Positions 61,917 through 64,000 of a DNA stretch of 64,000 nucleotides are shown piece by piece (the stretch's first letter is position 1; each line of letters starts with the position of its first letter). Under the pieces are notes generated by a model. The model worked only from the letters and a program-made list of their open reading frames with translations, did no database searches and was not told the origin of the DNA. The stretch covers positions 1 to 64,000 of the forward strand of contig JAFQAP010000033.1 in the NCBI GenBank assembly GCA_017399965.1, written 5' to 3'. Source of the DNA: Clostridia bacterium (GTDB lineage: Bacteria; Bacillota; Clostridia; Oscillospirales; CAG-382). The translations under genes and the position numbers were made by a program.

Positions 61917-63084
61917 ATTTTATTTCCTGCCTTTTTGCAATATTTTTGTTTATTACAACGTGTGCTTTCAAACAGTACACGTTGTTTTTTATGCTTGTTT
62001 CTTCGTCAATGCTTACTATCTCTCCGTCGGATTCCTTTTCCCACCACAAAGAAAGAGCTTTTTTCGCTTTTATCTCTGCTTCTTCTTCCGTGATTTTATA
62101 TTCAGTCGTTACGTATTCTCTGTATACCGCTTTTGAAATCTTTACGGGAAGCTTTAAGCCGAATATTTTAAGATCGGTTTCTTTGGTTATTACGTCGCAG
62201 GTTTCAAAGGGGGATTCCTGCGTGCGGTACAGTTTTACGGGAAAACCGATAATATATATTTCTCTCTTTGTTTTTTCTTTTCCCGTGTATTCTTTTCCGC
62301 TGTAAGAGAGGGGAATATTAAATTCAATATTCTTGTAAACATCGGCATATACATAGCCCTTTGCGTTTACTATCTTAAAAGCGCCGTAGCGGTTTTCCAC
62401 AATTCCGTTTATAAGAAGCTGTCCTTCGGTCACCACGTCACCTATTTTTATTTCCGGGTGCCCTTCCGCCGCAATGACGTTGGTTATTATCCCGTCTTCT
62501 TTGGCGATAAGGTTACAGTACCCGTCTTCCTTAAACTCGCTTTCCGGCTTCTGCACCCTTTCTATAACGTCTACCGTTGCCACGGTTCCTTTTACGTTTA
62601 TGGCAAGGGAGGAAAGGGGCGAATACTCCAAAAGTATATATTCGGCGGTAAGATCTGCGTCTATATCGGGGATAAACGTGCCGACTCTTATTCCGTGGGA
62701 AGCGAGGATCTTTAATATTTCTTCTTTTTTAATGTTTTGGTTACCCGTAATATTTATTTCCCATATGTGCATAGAGGAAAACAGCATAAAAGCTGCGCTT
62801 AATATTATTCCTATGTATATTCCGTATCTTTTTCTGTAGCGGGAAACCAAAAAGGGCATACCTTGTCTTGCGGTTATCTCTGCTTGTATTCCCTCGTTTT
62901 CCGCTGCTTCAAGAAAGGCTTTGCAGGAAAACAGACTCACGTTTACAGTAACCGTATCCTCATACGCTAAAGGAGAAAAAAAGAATATGCCTTTTTCTCT
63001 GCAAATGTTAAAAAGGGTTGGCGCTTTTTCTTTTGGCAGGGTAACGGTGTAGGACCCCAGAAAGCTACGTATTATTCGGTTCAT
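61891..63084 (-). CDS. yqfD: Sporulation protein YqfD
   Basis: The 397-residue protein has an N-terminal soluble domain, one membrane segment (IYIGIILSAAFMLFSSMHIW) about residues 90-110, and an extracytoplasmic part. That part has EINITGNQNIKKEEILKIL (POTRA-like) and a long beta-rich domain. It matches YqfD, a mother-cell sporulation membrane protein. The ATG at 63084 lies within yqfC (20-bp overlap) and has GGAG upstream. Confidence 0.87.
   Translation of the reverse strand: MNRIIRSFLGSYTVTLPKEKAPTLFNICREKGIFFFSPLAYEDTVTVNVSLFSCKAFLEAAENEGIQAEITARQGMPFLVSRYRKRYGIYIGIILSAAFMLFSSMHIWEINITGNQNIKKEEILKILASHGIRVGTFIPDIDADLTAEYILLEYSPLSSLAINVKGTVATVDVIERVQKPESEFKEDGYCNLIAKEDGIITNVIAAEGHPEIKIGDVVTEGQLLINGIVENRYGAFKIVNAKGYVYADVYKNIEFNIPLSYSGKEYTGKEKTKREIYIIGFPVKLYRTQESPFETCDVITKETDLKIFGLKLPVKISKAVYREYVTTEYKITEEEAEIKAKKALSLWWEKESDGEIVSIDEETSIKNNVYCLKAHVVINKNIAKRQEIKFNYPNKPF
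61955..61990 (+). terminator. Terminator for the dipeptidase gene, located inside yqfD
   Basis: ACAACGTGT (61955-61963) pairs with ACACGTTGT (61977-61985), followed by TTTTTT on the plus strand. The sequence is at the same time codons of the C-terminal part of yqfD on the minus strand. Confidence 0.7.
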
Positions 63085-63304
63085 ATTCCACGCTCCGTAT
63101 ATATCCGTCAATGCCTATCTTGGTTCCCGAAAGATAATTCATCTTAAGGTGCTTGCCGATAACGGTTATTTTTAAGTTTTTCCCTGCCAGCACGATCTTT
63201 TCGTTTCCGTATTCCAGCATTTTACTGTAACCGTCGGCGGCAAGATAGGTGTTGCCTCTCATTTCCAAAAACTCTCCAAACAGAGTATCGGGTAACTTTT
63301 TCAT
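63065..63304 (-). CDS. yqfC: Sporulation protein YqfC (YabP family)
   Basis: The 79-residue protein has the YabP/YqfC pattern MEYGNEKIVLAGKNL-like text (LEYGNEKIVLAG) and a C-terminal GIDGYIRSVEYE. It pairs with yqfD as in most endospore formers. The ATG at 63304 has AAAGG 10 bp upstream, better than a GTG three codons earlier. It is divergent from the YlbJ-like gene, with only 46 bp between them. Confidence 0.83.
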   Translation of the reverse strand: MKKLPDTLFGEFLEMRGNTYLAADGYSKMLEYGNEKIVLAGKNLKITVIGKHLKMNYLSGTKIGIDGYIRSVEYEPNNT

Positions 63305-63350
63305 ATTTTTCACGCCTTTCCGTATATATTATTATGGGAGCTGGTAGTTT

Positions 63351-64000
63351 ATGAATATCAAAGGGCGCAGGATGTGGATAAGAACGGTAAATATCGCATT
63401 TGCCGTGTCTTTTGCTTTTCTCTTGGTGTTTCCGAAAAGCGTGGGTGCGGCAACGGCGCAGGGGGTAACTTTTTGTATAACAAATATAATTCCCGCTTTG
63501 TATATTTATCTTGTGTTTTCCCGCCGTATAACCGCTGTAACCGCCGTTACAAAAATGTGCGCTCACCCGTTTTGGGGAAGTGTTTTTACGGTTGCACTGG
63601 GCTTTTTGTGCGGATGCCCCGCAGGTGCAAAAAACTGCGTTTTTTTGTACGAAAGCGGTGTAATATCAAAAAAACGGGGGGAATATCTGTGCTGTCTTTG
63701 CTCGGGGGCGTCTTTTCCTTTTATTTTGTCTTTTGCAGGGGCATACGTAATGGGGGATATTAAATACGGCTTAAAGCTTACGGGACTTTTGGTTTTGTCT
63801 GTTGTGTTGATCTCTCTTACGTTCCGCCCGTTTTTGCTGAAGAATGAAGAAAAACCAAAGAATATAGCAGTAAATTACATACGCAAAACAGATTTTGTTG
63901 CCGCTGTTTCGGAATCTGCTTTTCTTTTGGTCTCCGTTTGCGGGTTTATAATATGCTTTTACGTTTTGGGAATTATAGCTTCGGGAATTTTTCCGGATGG
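63351..64000 (+). CDS. YlbJ-like sporulation membrane protein (3' end outside window)
   Basis: The 216 visible residues comprise several membrane segments, the text GCPAGAKNCVFLYESGVISK (the G-x-P-x-G-A-K motif of the YlbJ/nucleoside-recognition family) and CSGASFPFILSFAGAYVMGD. YlbJ is a sporulation membrane protein. The ATG has GGGAG 10 bp upstream. The assignment rests on this motif, the topology and the yqfC-yqfD neighbourhood. Confidence 0.68.
   Translation, partial: MNIKGRRMWIRTVNIAFAVSFAFLLVFPKSVGAATAQGVTFCITNIIPALYIYLVFSRRITAVTAVTKMCAHPFWGSVFTVALGFLCGCPAGAKNCVFLYESGVISKKRGEYLCCLCSGASFPFILSFAGAYVMGDIKYGLKLTGLLVLSVVLISLTFRPFLLKNEEKPKNIAVNYIRKTDFVAAVSESAFLLVSVCGFIICFYVLGIIASGIFPD

Overview
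The window comes from a spore-forming anaerobic member of the Clostridia (Firmicutes), probably a gut-type uncultured lineage. The lineage is inferred from gene content, not from a marker-gene tree. The evidence is a spoIIAA-spoIIAB-sigF operon, yqfC-yqfD and a YlbJ-like gene, an NAD(H)-linked [FeFe]-hydrogenase operon, a dockerin domain, low-to-medium GC, strong Shine-Dalgarno sites and near-consensus sigma-A promoters with 17-bp spacers. TTG starts are frequent.

Layout. 1-4.2 kb (+): 3' end of hflX, an L-cysteine desulfidase-like gene, asnA and rtcB. 4.5-12.6 kb (-): a ten-gene hydrogenase operon in which the catalytic subunits HndA and HndB/C/D flank a six-gene signalling block (two DRTGG proteins, two Bergerat-fold ATPases, a sensory HydS-like hydrogenase and a PHP phosphoesterase). 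12.8-15.5 kb (+): a GH13 alpha-glucosidase and a Gfo/Idh/MocA oxidoreductase. 15.6-22 kb (-): two lipoproteins sharing a nearly identical 5' cassette, a dockerin-bearing amidase, a membrane protein and an SGNH lipoprotein. 22-26.1 kb: two small HTH proteins, RNase PH, a GNAT enzyme, a membrane protein and an AEC transporter. 26.2-27.2 kb: tRNA-Gln followed by a hairpin array, a small membrane protein and possible IS remnants. 27.3-31.2 kb (+): a GH127-type glycosidase, a methyltransferase and an AT-rich, probably imported epimerase. 31.3-37.5 kb (-): an HTH-TPR regulator, then trmL-mnmE-mnmG-rsmG-nudix. 37.6-44.1 kb (+): secA, two unrecognised membrane proteins and asnB. 44.3-47.5 kb (+): the sigma-F operon, a frameshifted secreted-peptide gene and a YD-repeat lipoprotein. 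47.6-53.8 kb (-): cyclophilin, rsmI, polA and serC-serA. 54-64 kb: a lipoprotein, an SGNH esterase, a Ca-type P-ATPase with an AGCS symporter, an SDR, a dipeptidase, yqfC-yqfD and a partial YlbJ-like gene.

The most unusual content is non-coding. Three arrays of mini-hairpins are built from short linkers that are constant within an array and stems that differ from unit to unit. Two of these arrays flip linker orientation in the middle, so each could fold into one large branched structure. In addition, at least ten copies of a dispersed palindromic repeat with an almost invariant GGGGACCCCG edge and a co-varying inner stem sit beside transcription terminators in either orientation. No transposase, prophage or CRISPR array was found.
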